From Epilithonimonas lactis (GTDB lineage Bacteria > Bacteroidota > Bacteroidia > Flavobacteriales > Weeksellaceae): a stretch of 64,000 nucleotides of DNA. Location of the stretch: positions 186,001-250,000 of the forward strand of contig NZ_FOFI01000003.1 of assembly GCF_900110605.1 (NCBI RefSeq). The letters are read 5' to 3'. Made by a program: the position numbers and the translations under genes. Position 1 is the first letter of the stretch, and the number at the start of each line of letters is the position of its first letter. The notes beneath the pieces are model-generated. The model was not told the DNA's origin and did not search any database. It saw only the letters and a list, made by a program, of their open reading frames with translations. Positions 26,804 to 36,127 of this stretch are shown one piece after another.

Positions 26804-27889
26804 TTATTCAGTAGGGATCAACGTGTAATTTCCTGTAACATCATTGAAATAAACATCATAGGTCCATTCTGCTGACAACGGAATATCTGCTCCGCCAGCT
26901 ACGCCTACTCCAAAATACTCACTGTTTGTACCCCAGTTCACATCCCAGGCATTATTAGCTCTGAATTTGAAAACGCCTGTTTTCATGCTTATTTTTTTCG
27001 CCATCCATAAGTGCGCATCAAAAGTTGATTTAGTAAGCTGAACATCCGCACCATCTGTAGAGGTTCCGATCATTGAAATTTTCTCGTAAGTTGTTCCAGG
27101 ATTGGTTACCGGCACAAATGTGTACGTAAGATTCGCAGTATCCACAGTCAGTTTGTAGTAACCTTCTGTCAGAACTTTGATATCTCCCGATCCTCCATCT
27201 GTACTTAGCACACCTGTTGCTGAGCCTAGACCAAATTGAGCAGTCCAATCACCTTTAACTTTGATCATTTTGAAGCCTCCAGCTTTAAATAGTCCGGTAA
27301 ACTCGTATTTGCCGGCTTCTGATTTTTTCAGCATTGGAAGCAAATTACCGTTGGTTGCAAAATTATCCCATCCACCAGCAGTTGCATCGCCGATCAGATA
27401 AAGATCGGTATAAGTATAAATCGGTCTGGCCAAATATGGTTTTACTGATAATGATGTAACATTTGATTTTTGCAACAAATCACTATTTGTTCCTGTAAAC
27501 GATGATACTCGGAAATACATCTTTTGAACAACATCTGGAACCAAACCTATCAATTTTGCCGCATTATTCATTTCAAGCGTAGTAAATGATTTGAAAGTTT
27601 CTAATGTAGACACTACTAAAACTTGCGGATCTGTAAATGTTTCAGAAGCGCTTATTTCAACTTGGTATTTTACTTCTACAGGAACAGTAAAAGTAGCTGC
27701 GTCCCAATTGATCGTAAGTGCTGGGTTTGCTGGAAAATTGGAATCTAAAACCAAATTCTGAGCAGAAAGATCCATCACTATCGGAGCAGACTGATTTTCT
27801 ATGGTTATAATTTCACGATCTTCACAAGACGATAATCCCAAAATGGTTACCGTCGCCAGAAAAAAGTGTTTTAATATATTATTTTTCAT
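26804..27889 (-). CDS. susE: SusE family outer-membrane lipoprotein
   Basis: The 361-residue lipoprotein has a signal ending in LGLSSC followed by the acidic EDREI surface signal. The N-terminal SusE domain (PALTINWDAATFTVPVEVKY) is followed by two glucan-binding-like modules (LYLIGDATAGGWDNFAT and the DGADVQLTKSTFDAHLWMAK region). It would help hold starch at the surface. It is 19 bp from the susD gene and 37 bp from susF, so susCDEF form one operon. Confidence 0.88.
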   Translation of the reverse strand: MKNNILKHFFLATVTILGLSSCEDREIITIENQSAPIVMDLSAQNLVLDSNFPANPALTINWDAATFTVPVEVKYQVEISASETFTDPQVLVVSTLETFKSFTTLEMNNAAKLIGLVPDVVQKMYFRVSSFTGTNSDLLQKSNVTSLSVKPYLARPIYTYTDLYLIGDATAGGWDNFATNGNLLPMLKKSEAGKYEFTGLFKAGGFKMIKVKGDWTAQFGLGSATGVLSTDGGSGDIKVLTEGYYKLTVDTANLTYTFVPVTNPGTTYEKISMIGTSTDGADVQLTKSTFDAHLWMAKKISMKTGVFKFRANNAWDVNWGTNSEYFGVGVAGGADIPLSAEWTYDVYFNDVTGNYTLIPTE

Positions 27890-27908
27890 TATTTATAAAA
27901 TTAAGGGA

Positions 27909-29471
27909 TTAATAACCAGGATTCTGTTTCAGATTTGGATTTACAGCCAAATCATTATTAGGAATTGGGAAAATGTTACGGTATTCGCCAACAGCCGTAC
28001 CTTCTTTAACATTTCCTTTCCATGGCCATAGATAGGCTGAAGATGTGAATTTTCCGAAACGGATAAGATCCGTTCTTCTTGTCATCTCCCAAGATAGTTC
28101 TCTAGCTCTTTCATCAAGAATAAAATCCAGATTAAGTACAGAAACCGTAGATGCGCTGGCTCTGGTTCTAAGTGCGTTCACATAACCAACAGCAGTACTC
28201 ATACTTCCGCCACCGCCTCGGACAACAGCCTCTGCATACATTAGATAAACATCAGCAAGTCTGTACATTGGGAGATCTGTATCTACCCAGTTTAAATCTT
28301 GACCAGCAGAACCATTGCTTTTAATATTTTTATATTTAATAAATGCATAACCGTCGTTAAAGTTTCCTAAATCATTGATTTCCAATGTTTGTCCATCTGT
28401 ATAGAAACGACCTCTCTTGTCACTTGGTTCAAACTTGTTCACAAACGCTTTCGTCGTTCTAAGACCACCCCAACCACCGTTTACGCCAAATTCGGACGGA
28501 ACCATTGAGCCCCCGATTGAAGCGTGAACCAAATATGAAGTTCCACCATTGGTCTGTGTTCTTGCGCCATCATAGACCACTGAAAATATATTCTCAGGAT
28601 TGTTAAGATTATTATCTGCTAAAAACAGATTGGCATACGTTGGATGTAAACTGAATCCTGCCGCAATCACTTTTTCACAATTAGCAATTACATCTGCATT
28701 TCTTTCGGTTCCGTTGTAAACTTTCGCATTGAGATACAAACGAGCCAAAAGACTCCATGCAGCAGCTTTATCCAGTCTGCCGTATTCATTTGTTCTTGGC
28801 GCTTTTAGTTCAGCTTCAGATTCTTTCAATTGTGCTTCCACATAGTTAAAAAGATCTGCTCTCATAATCTGTTTGGGTAATGTTCCAAATGTACTTTCAT
28901 CTACAAATGGTACGTTTCCGTACATATCCAACAGATGATAATAAGACTGCGCTCTTAGAAATTTAGCCTCGGCTCTCATTGCTTTCGCTTCGTCCAGGTT
29001 AGCCCCGGAAATTCCGTTTGAACTGAGTTTTTCATCAGTGGTATTCTTGATAAATTCATTACAATATGCTATTTCAGTATATAATCTGAAATACATTGCA
29101 TTATTAAATTCATTTGCAGGTGTCCATATCATTTTGTGGAACTCATGCAGGGAACCATCGTTCCAAGCTATCACAGATTCATCAGTCGTGATAACCTGCA
29201 TCGTGTAAAGCAAACGTGTGTAGATAGAAAAACCACCATCGATACCAGAAATATCACCTGCACCGTCACCGCCTTCTTGTCCACCTACTGCTAATCCACC
29301 GTATAATTTTGCTAACAAATTTTTATACTTCCCAAAGTCCTTATATAAACTGGCAGCAGTTTCTTCTGTATTTGGTACTTGCTTCAAGTCGTCTACACAA
29401 GAACTTACAGTTAGTGTAAGAGCTAAAAATGCTGTTGCTATAGATGTTTTTTTTATTCTGAAATTTTTCAT
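27909..29471 (-). CDS. susD: SusD/RagB family surface lipoprotein
   Basis: The 520-residue lipoprotein has a signal ending in TVSSC, then VDDLKQVPNTEE. TPR-like helices hold the typical SusD blocks (EAKAMRAEAKFLRAQSYYHL, DMYGNVPFVDE, LYLNAKVYNG), and the C-terminus carries YRLADVYLMYAEAVVRGGG and the family end LSWEMTRRTDLIRFGKF. SusD forms the lid over the SusC porin and binds the glycan. It is 12 bp after susC. Confidence 0.93.
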   Translation of the reverse strand: MKNFRIKKTSIATAFLALTLTVSSCVDDLKQVPNTEETAASLYKDFGKYKNLLAKLYGGLAVGGQEGGDGAGDISGIDGGFSIYTRLLYTMQVITTDESVIAWNDGSLHEFHKMIWTPANEFNNAMYFRLYTEIAYCNEFIKNTTDEKLSSNGISGANLDEAKAMRAEAKFLRAQSYYHLLDMYGNVPFVDESTFGTLPKQIMRADLFNYVEAQLKESEAELKAPRTNEYGRLDKAAAWSLLARLYLNAKVYNGTERNADVIANCEKVIAAGFSLHPTYANLFLADNNLNNPENIFSVVYDGARTQTNGGTSYLVHASIGGSMVPSEFGVNGGWGGLRTTKAFVNKFEPSDKRGRFYTDGQTLEINDLGNFNDGYAFIKYKNIKSNGSAGQDLNWVDTDLPMYRLADVYLMYAEAVVRGGGGSMSTAVGYVNALRTRASASTVSVLNLDFILDERARELSWEMTRRTDLIRFGKFTSSAYLWPWKGNVKEGTAVGEYRNIFPIPNNDLAVNPNLKQNPGY

Positions 29472-29483
29472 TTTCTTAAATTA

Positions 29484-32255
29484 TTAAAATTGAAAGTTTA
29501 ACCCTAATGAATAGATCTTTGGTCTTTGATAAAAACCATTATCAATATTTCCAAAAATCTCTGGATCTACACCATTATAATCTGTGATTACAAATACATT
29601 TTGAGCCATACCGTAAACTCTTATTTTACTTCCCTTGTTGAATACATCTCCAAAGTCATAGCCTAGAGTCAGGTTATCCATTCTGAAGAATGATGCATCT
29701 TCTACGAAAATATCGCTCCAGAATTGGACATTTTTAAAGCCATACTCTGCCGAAGTGGTAGAAAGATTCTGCATAAAATCATTGGAAGTGACACTTAGAA
29801 CATTAGAGTTGGAAGCAGCATTGTTGTAGACATAATTTCCTAAAACTGCTCTTACTGATGTTGAAAGATCCCAATTTTTATATTTGAATTTTGTTGAGAA
29901 ACCAAAAGTCGCATCAGGTGTCGTAGATTTATAATAATACTTGTCATTAACATCTGTCCTTCCATCGCCATTTCTGTCAACATATACACCTTCTAATGGT
30001 TTTCCATTGATATCGTAAGCTTGTTGATACACCTTAAAACTGAAAGGAGTGTAACCAACGGCATGAGCCTGCACTTGATTACCAACACCTCCGGTGATAT
30101 CACCTGTTGAAATAAAATAACCTTCTGCAACATCATCAAAATGTTTAACTGTTGGATTGTAATGTGCCACATTAAAACTGAAGTCCCAAGTAAAATCCTG
30201 TGTTTTGATAGGGTTTACATTAATCAAAAATTCAATACCATCCGTTTTCAGAGTTCCTACATTCTTATAATTCCTGTTTGAAAACTCTCCCGCTGGTATG
30301 TCAATATAGGCCTGAAGTTTTTTAGTGTCTTTTTGAAACCAATCTATTGATCCTGTAATTCTGTTGTTCCAGAATCCAAAATCTAATCCTGCATTTACAG
30401 TTTCTGTAGTCTCCCAAGTCAATTGGTCATTGTATTGCGTTGGACGGTACATCAAATAAAACTGTTCTGCAAATCCATAAGAAGCGCCCGGATTAGAAAC
30501 ATTATAGGATGCAAATGAATTATAATAATCACCTATTTCTGCGTTTCCAGTTTGTCCCCAACCTCCTCTCAATTTCAAATCAGAAAAAAGATTTGAATCT
30601 TTTAGGAAAGCTTCATTTTTAATTTTCCATGCTCCGGATGCTGCAGCGAATGTTCCCCACATATTGCTGGTATCATCTGTACCATTGTAAAATCTTGAAG
30701 TACCATCCCTTCTTATAGATCCTGTTAAGATATATTTGTCTGCAATTGTGAAAATACCTCTTCCGTAGAAACTTAGCATCACAAGATCATCATTTACAAC
30801 GTTGCTTGGCACCAATGGTTTTTCTAAATTGCCGTAAAAAGTGGTTGCAGTGGGCTTTTTAGTATTAAATGCTTGATACGAATATCCAGCCATCACATCC
30901 ACTTTTGTATCAATAGCGGATATTTCTTTCACGTAATTTAGGTAAGTTTCTAAAAGCGTATTGGATTTTGTTTCTTGATAATCTCTGCGCGAGCTGATGT
31001 CACCAGATCTTACCACTCCAGCATAATTAGGGAACTGTGTTACCGCGCCATTTCCTTTCTGGTAATCATAGCCTGCATTTACATTAAAATGTAGATCTGG
31101 AAGGAAATGCAATTTATAATCAAGCTGTAGTCCACCAATTGCGCGGAAAACAGTTGAAACATCTCTCTTACCATACAACAAACCTAAAGGATTGAGAGTT
31201 CCATTTACGTTCATTGCATCGGTAAAAACACCATCCGATGTTGGTAGATACCATTCCCAATAGTTACGTACTCTATTGCCTTTTTCAGAATAATCATAAA
31301 TAGATTGTGAAGGATCAAATTGTTGCGCTGCACGAACAACACCACCATCATTAAATCTATTCTCCGTCATAGATCCTTTGATATTAGCGTTCACACTTAA
31401 GTGATTATCGAAAAATTTGGGAGTCAGATTCAAACCAACAGATGTTCTTCTAAATTCATTGGTTTTTACAATACCATTTTGTTCTGTGTAACCTATAGAC
31501 AATCTGTATGGCAACTTTTTGATACCACCAGACAATGAGATATTATTATCTGTTCCCCAAGCTGCCTGATAAATTTCGTCCTGCCAATTGGTATTAGCAG
31601 TACCAAGCATATTGATATATTTTTGCTGGGTCGCATTCTGTTTCACATATTCTCTGAATTCATCAGCTGATAACACAGATTGGTTTGCCATCTTAGTGGA
31701 AACAGATGCTACACTAGAAAAATTAACCTTTAATTTCCCCGCAGAACCTTTTTTGGTCGTAATTAAAATTACACCGTTAGAGGCTCTGTTACCATAGATA
31801 GCAGCAGCGGAGGCGTCTTTCAAAACATCAAATGATTCGATATCATTAGGATTGATTAGTGCTAAAGCATTGGAAGCTCCAGAAATACCTCCAAAATCCA
31901 TCGGAATTCCGTCTATAACAATTAACGGATCATTACTAGCTGTTAACGAAGCACCACCTCTGATTCTAATGGTTGCTCCAGACCCTGGATTACCACCATT
32001 ACCAGTTACAGTAACACCCGGCGCTTTACCAATGATCAACTGATCTGCTGATGTAGAACCACCATTAAAATCTTTTGAAGTAATCGAAGATATTGACCCT
32101 GTTAGATCCTCTTTCTTCTGCTTACCATAACCGATCAGCACAACCTGCTCGATCTCGGTTTCTTTTTTCGCCGTATCGGTGGTCTGTTGTGCATGTAGCA
32201 TTGATCCGAGCAATAGGAATGCGGGAGCAATTTTTAGTACATTATAGTTTCTCAC
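29484..32255 (-). CDS. susC: SusC/RagA family TonB-dependent outer-membrane receptor
   Basis: The 923-residue protein starts at GTG (an in-frame stop lies just upstream and the next ATG would cut the signal peptide). It has a signal peptide (MRNYNVLKIAPAFLLLGSML), a TonB-box-like EIEQVVLIGYGKQKKEDL, the plug domain (PGSGATIRIRGGASLTAS, GNRASNGVILITTKKG) and a C-terminal beta-barrel ending in SLGLNFQF. The usual N-terminal carboxypeptidase-D-like domain of SusC proteins is absent. It imports oligosaccharides across the outer membrane together with susD and is the first gene of the locus. Confidence 0.93.
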   Translation of the reverse strand: MRNYNVLKIAPAFLLLGSMLHAQQTTDTAKKETEIEQVVLIGYGKQKKEDLTGSISSITSKDFNGGSTSADQLIIGKAPGVTVTGNGGNPGSGATIRIRGGASLTASNDPLIVIDGIPMDFGGISGASNALALINPNDIESFDVLKDASAAAIYGNRASNGVILITTKKGSAGKLKVNFSSVASVSTKMANQSVLSADEFREYVKQNATQQKYINMLGTANTNWQDEIYQAAWGTDNNISLSGGIKKLPYRLSIGYTEQNGIVKTNEFRRTSVGLNLTPKFFDNHLSVNANIKGSMTENRFNDGGVVRAAQQFDPSQSIYDYSEKGNRVRNYWEWYLPTSDGVFTDAMNVNGTLNPLGLLYGKRDVSTVFRAIGGLQLDYKLHFLPDLHFNVNAGYDYQKGNGAVTQFPNYAGVVRSGDISSRRDYQETKSNTLLETYLNYVKEISAIDTKVDVMAGYSYQAFNTKKPTATTFYGNLEKPLVPSNVVNDDLVMLSFYGRGIFTIADKYILTGSIRRDGTSRFYNGTDDTSNMWGTFAAASGAWKIKNEAFLKDSNLFSDLKLRGGWGQTGNAEIGDYYNSFASYNVSNPGASYGFAEQFYLMYRPTQYNDQLTWETTETVNAGLDFGFWNNRITGSIDWFQKDTKKLQAYIDIPAGEFSNRNYKNVGTLKTDGIEFLINVNPIKTQDFTWDFSFNVAHYNPTVKHFDDVAEGYFISTGDITGGVGNQVQAHAVGYTPFSFKVYQQAYDINGKPLEGVYVDRNGDGRTDVNDKYYYKSTTPDATFGFSTKFKYKNWDLSTSVRAVLGNYVYNNAASNSNVLSVTSNDFMQNLSTTSAEYGFKNVQFWSDIFVEDASFFRMDNLTLGYDFGDVFNKGSKIRVYGMAQNVFVITDYNGVDPEIFGNIDNGFYQRPKIYSLGLNFQF

Positions 32256-32666
32256 AAAAAATAATTTTTTTAAGGTTTATATTATTTTCAAATTTGTTTC
32301 AGAACCACACTGGATCCTGTTTCGCAATTTATAAAAAAAACAACATTCTGTTAAAATATTTTTAAAATTGTTATTATCACTCATAAAATATAATAAAAAT
32401 CATCAAATAACAGACTTCAAAACATTAAAAATCAGCATTTTATAACAATTAACATTTTTTTATCAAATGTGAAATTTTAACATTTTTTCAAACGATTGTT
32501 TAACGTTTTCTTCTCCTAAATTAACCATTATTAATCCTATATTAATGAAAAATGAAATTAAAACCAACAAATGTTAAAATTTGAATTATTGATATCCAAA
32601 CACTTTTTAATATTCTTGATCAAATTAATAATAAAAGAACTGACCCGATTTTTACAGGGAAAATTG
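32256..32666. promoter_or_regulatory. Divergent susC/metG promoter region
   Basis: This 411-bp A/T-rich gap separates the two divergent genes. A 12-bp direct repeat TTAACATTTTTT occurs at 32449-32460 and 32477-32488 (28 bp apart), each followed by TCAAA within four bases, and an AAACGATTGTTT near-palindrome lies at about 32490-32501. These could be regulator sites for the Sus locus. I found no exact TAnnTTTG box for susC and no ORF. Confidence 0.4.
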
Positions 32667-32674
32667 TATTTTTG
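32667..32674 (+). promoter_or_regulatory. Candidate -7 promoter box of metG (TATTTTTG)
   Basis: A full TAnnTTTG match 21 bp before the metG ATG. No TTG at 19-21 bp upstream, so recognition of a -33 box is not shown. Confidence 0.5.
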
Positions 32675-32695
32675 CAAATCTAATTTCAGATTATA

Positions 32696-34783
32696 ATGTC
32701 AGACAGAAAATTGATCACCGCAGCGTTGCCTTATGCAAACGGACCGGTTCATATAGGACATTTGGCGGGAGTTTATATTCCAGCAGATGTCTACGCAAGA
32801 TTCCAAAGAAGATCAGGGAAAGATGTTGCTTTCATTTGCGGAAGCGATGAGCATGGCATCCCGATCACCATTCGTGCAAAAAAAGAAGGCGTGACGCCTC
32901 AAGATATCGTAGACAAATATCATGGTATTATCAAAAAATCATTTGCCGACCTAGGTATTTCTTTCGACGAATATTCCAGAACGACCTCAGCAAAGCATTA
33001 CGACGTCAGTCAGGATTTTTTCAAGACACTATATAATAAGGAGAAATTCACGGAAGAAGTTTCCGAACAATATTTTGATGAGCAGGCCAACGAATTTTTG
33101 GCAGACCGATATATCGTGGGAACTTGCCCGAATTGTGGCAATGTGAATGCATACGGTGACCAATGCGAAAATTGTGGTTCTACCCTTTCTCCATCAGAAT
33201 TGATCAATCCACACTCGATGTTGAGCGGAAATGTTCCTGTACTGAAAGAAACCAAAAACTGGTATCTACCTCTGAATGATTACGAAACATTCCTAAATCA
33301 ATGGATCATCGAAGGTCATAAAGACGATTGGAAAACCAATGTGTACGGACAGGTAAAATCTTGGCTGAACGACGGTCTAAAACCAAGAGCAATGACGCGC
33401 GACCTCAACTGGGGCGTTCCTGTTCCATTGCCGAATGCAGAAGGAAAAGTACTTTACGTTTGGTTTGATGCGCCAATTGGCTACATCTCTTTTACCCAGG
33501 AATGGGCGGAGAAAACCGGAAAGAACTGGAAAGATTACTGGCAAGACCCAAAATCTGACCTGATCCATTTTATCGGAAAGGATAATATTGTTTTCCATTG
33601 TATCATTTTCCCTGCGATGATGAAGGCGCATGGCGATTACATCATGCCAACCAATGTTCCCGCATTCGAATTTCTAAATTTGGAAAACGAAAAAATATCG
33701 ACATCAAGAAATTGGGCGGTTTGGGCACACGAATATGTAGAAGAATTCCCTGGACAGCAGGACGTCTTGCGTTATGCACTACTTTCTTCGGCGCCGGAAA
33801 CTAAAGATAATAACTTTACTTGGAAGGATTTCCAGACGAAGAACAATTCAGAACTGGTAGGAATCTTCGGAAACTTTATCAATAGAGTTGCGGTTTTGAT
33901 CCACAAATATTACGACGGCGTTATTCCAGCTGGAAATGCAGATGCTGAAGAATTGTTGGAGATCAAACGATCAGCTGCAGAGATTGCTCAGTATCTAGAG
34001 AACTTCGAGTTCCGAAATTCTTTGACAGCGTTGATGAACCTGGCAAGATTTGGAAACCAATATCTTCAGGTTGAAGAGCCTTGGAAAACCATCAAAGACA
34101 ATCCTGAGAAGGCGGCACATTCATTATTTGTTGGCGCTCAGATTGCTGTGGCTTTGGCTCAGTTGTCAGAACCATTCATGCCATTCAGTTCAGAGAAATT
34201 GCTGACGATGTTCAATCTTGAAAAACTCAACTGGAGTGATATTGAAACTAAAGATATTTTGATTGAAACTGGACATCAGATTAACGAAGCTTCTCTTCTT
34301 TTCTCAAAAATCGAGGATGCGACGATAGAGTTCCAAATTCAAAAATTGGAGAATACAAAAGAGGAAAACAAAAAAGCAGTCGCTCTTCAAACCGTTTCTC
34401 AATCGGAAGGCGCAGAAGCTGAGGCTCAAATTCCTAAAATTTTGTTACCTGCAAAAGATGAGATCCAGTTTGATGATTTTACCAAAATCGATTTGAGAAC
34501 CGCAACCATTCTTACTGCAGAAAAAGTAGAAAAAGCAGATAAACTTCTGAAATTCACAGTTGATACTGGCGTTGACGTAAGAACGGTGGTTTCCGGTGTG
34601 GCAGAGAGTTTCAAACCAGAAGAATTGATTGGAAAGCAGGTGATGATCTTATTAAACCTTGCACCAAGAAAGATTCGTGGCATTGTTTCTCAAGGTATGT
34701 TTTTATTAACGACAAAAGCGGACGGAAAATTAACTTTTGTAACGCCTGACGAAGATGTTGCCAACGGCATTGAAATAGGGTAA
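32696..34783 (+). CDS. metG: Methionyl-tRNA synthetase
   Basis: The 695-residue enzyme charges tRNA-Met. It has the class I HIGH motif at 19-22 (PVHIGHLAG), a zinc knuckle with four cysteines ([19 protein letters not shown]), the KMSKS-equivalent KISTS followed by RNWAVW, an anticodon-binding helical domain, and a C-terminal OB-fold dimerisation/tRNA-binding domain ([20 protein letters not shown]) at about residue 590 onward. This is the long bacterial form. It is the only clearly housekeeping plus-strand gene in this part of the window, divergent from susC and followed by a strong terminator. Confidence 0.97.
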   Translation: MSDRKLITAALPYANGPVHIGHLAGVYIPADVYARFQRRSGKDVAFICGSDEHGIPITIRAKKEGVTPQDIVDKYHGIIKKSFADLGISFDEYSRTTSAKHYDVSQDFFKTLYNKEKFTEEVSEQYFDEQANEFLADRYIVGTCPNCGNVNAYGDQCENCGSTLSPSELINPHSMLSGNVPVLKETKNWYLPLNDYETFLNQWIIEGHKDDWKTNVYGQVKSWLNDGLKPRAMTRDLNWGVPVPLPNAEGKVLYVWFDAPIGYISFTQEWAEKTGKNWKDYWQDPKSDLIHFIGKDNIVFHCIIFPAMMKAHGDYIMPTNVPAFEFLNLENEKISTSRNWAVWAHEYVEEFPGQQDVLRYALLSSAPETKDNNFTWKDFQTKNNSELVGIFGNFINRVAVLIHKYYDGVIPAGNADAEELLEIKRSAAEIAQYLENFEFRNSLTALMNLARFGNQYLQVEEPWKTIKDNPEKAAHSLFVGAQIAVALAQLSEPFMPFSSEKLLTMFNLEKLNWSDIETKDILIETGHQINEASLLFSKIEDATIEFQIQKLENTKEENKKAVALQTVSQSEGAEAEAQIPKILLPAKDEIQFDDFTKIDLRTATILTAEKVEKADKLLKFTVDTGVDVRTVVSGVAESFKPEELIGKQVMILLNLAPRKIRGIVSQGMFLLTTKADGKLTFVTPDEDVANGIEIG

Positions 34784-34807
34784 AATTAAATTTTTACTGA
34801 ATAAATT

Positions 34808-34844
34808 AAAAAGATCTTTTAGAATCACTAAAAGATCTTTTTTT
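34808..34844 (+). terminator. Terminator after metG
   Basis: A 15-bp stem (AAAAAGATCTTTTAG at 34808-34822 with CTAAAAGATCTTTTT at 34828-34842), a 5-base loop and further T residues; 24 bp after the metG stop. Confidence 0.9.
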
Positions 34845-34885
34845 CGAATAATTATTGTTATCAATTCACAAATTAAAAACAATCT

Positions 34886-35710
34886 ATGCGAAATTTATAT
34901 TTATTAACTTTAATTCTCTTTATTTCTTGCGGAAAACAAGATCAATATAATGAGGCATTTTCTATGGATGCTGCTCTAGTTTCTGTAATGGACGAAAAAG
35001 AAGTTGATAACCAACTTCCATCACCAATCGTATTTCAGAAAAATCAGCTTCTCCATCTGCACCTCAATCAACATCAAGCAAAATCATCAAGAACGGAAGA
35101 ATAGAAATAGAAGTTGGAGACATTGATAAGTCTTAAAAAATAATTTCAGAAAATCTTAAAAAAAATAATGCCTACAAACAGGGCGAATTTTTCAACAACA
35201 GCGAAGATCAAGAAATGCTGAAGATGACGATCAGAGTTCCAAATCAGAATTTTGATAACCTTCTGCAATCGATGGATCATGGCCTTGGAAATATTATTTC
35301 AAAAAATATAGGATGTCTCTATCAGGCTTGAAAACAAATTAACATATTTAGAAAAGTACAGAGATCTTCTCAAAAAAAGCAATTCTACAAAAGACATCCT
35401 TGAAATACAAGAGAACATCCGTGCATTGGAAGAGGAAATAGAATCGTCAAAAGGAAGATTGAAATTCATAGATGATAAGGTAAAATACAGCATCATTTAA
35501 CTGACTTTAATAAAAAACAAACCAAGAGATTCTGTGACTTCAAAAATTGGATTCGGAAGTCAGTTTGCAGATTCGGTTGCTGCCGGATGGAATAATTTTA
35601 TAGGATTTGTTCTGGGATCGATTTCATATTGGCCATTTTTATTAATCATACCAATCCTGATCATCCTATTCAGAAAATGGAGAAAGCGAAAAGTACAATC
35701 TCCAAAATGA
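34886..35710 (+). pseudogene. Broken DUF4349-type lipoprotein gene
   Basis: An intact lipoprotein start (MRNLYLLTLILFISC) runs in frame to a TAG at 35104, but from about 35025 the meaningful frame is a neighbouring one, giving SEKSASPSAPQSTSSK and IIKNGRIEIEVGDIDKS. That frame has a TAA at 35134-35136, continues KKNNAYKQGEFFNNSEDQEM to a TGA at 35329, then shifts again to DVSIRLENKLTYLEKYRDLL and ALEEEIESSKGRLKFIDDK. It meets a TAA at 35498 and ends with a membrane segment (FVLGSISYWPFLLIIPILI) and TGA at 35708-35710. The pieces in order give the DUF4349 layout: lipoprotein, coiled coil, C-terminal membrane helix. At least four lesions make it a pseudogene. Confidence 0.82.
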
Positions 35711-35720
35711 GATAAAAATT

Positions 35721-35757
35721 AAAATCGCTGAAGTTTTGAACCTCAGCGATTTTTTTA
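35721..35757. terminator. Shared terminator between the DUF4349 pseudogene and the 89-residue gene
   Basis: AAAATCGCTGA (35721-35731) pairs with TCAGCGATTTT (35743-35753); T runs on the plus strand and AT-rich sequence on the minus strand. It lies between convergent genes and could act in both directions. Confidence 0.8.
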
Positions 35758-35763
35758 ATTTTA

Positions 35764-36033
35764 CTAATAAGGATGCGGACCAATATCTTCTGTATCTCTG
35801 GCAATCGGGACGCCTTCCGGATCTAGAATCATCGCTTCCTGAATATCTGTCTGATGAAGTGTAGAACCACTCGCGATCATCCTATAACCATTTTCATATT
35901 CTGTAAAATAGCCGCTGGGAAATGCATGGTAGCCATTTGGCAAAAGGACTTTTGTCTGACGCTGAAAACCCCAGCCGACAACCTTCTGATTAAGAATGTA
36001 CTTTTGAAAAGCTTCATTGAAAGTCATATTCAT
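35764..36033 (-). CDS. Small hypothetical protein (89 residues)
   Basis: Starts MNMTFNEAFQKYILNQKVVG (a second ATG two codons in) and ends EGVPIARDTEDIGPHPY. No signal peptide, membrane segment or known motif is visible. Aromatic- and glycine-rich middle (GWGFQRQTKVLLPNGYHAFP) suggests a small globular beta-rich protein. It is an isolated gene between a terminator and a larger secreted-protein gene in the same orientation 94 bp upstream. I do not recognise the family. Confidence 0.55.
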   Translation of the reverse strand: MNMTFNEAFQKYILNQKVVGWGFQRQTKVLLPNGYHAFPSGYFTEYENGYRMIASGSTLHQTDIQEAMILDPEGVPIARDTEDIGPHPY

Positions 36034-36127
36034 AAAAATAGTTTTTATTTTAGAAATTTAGCCAAAAGTAATCTGAACTTCTTACTACTAGAATAACCTG
36101 ATATTTTTACATATTAATGTGCTGAAA

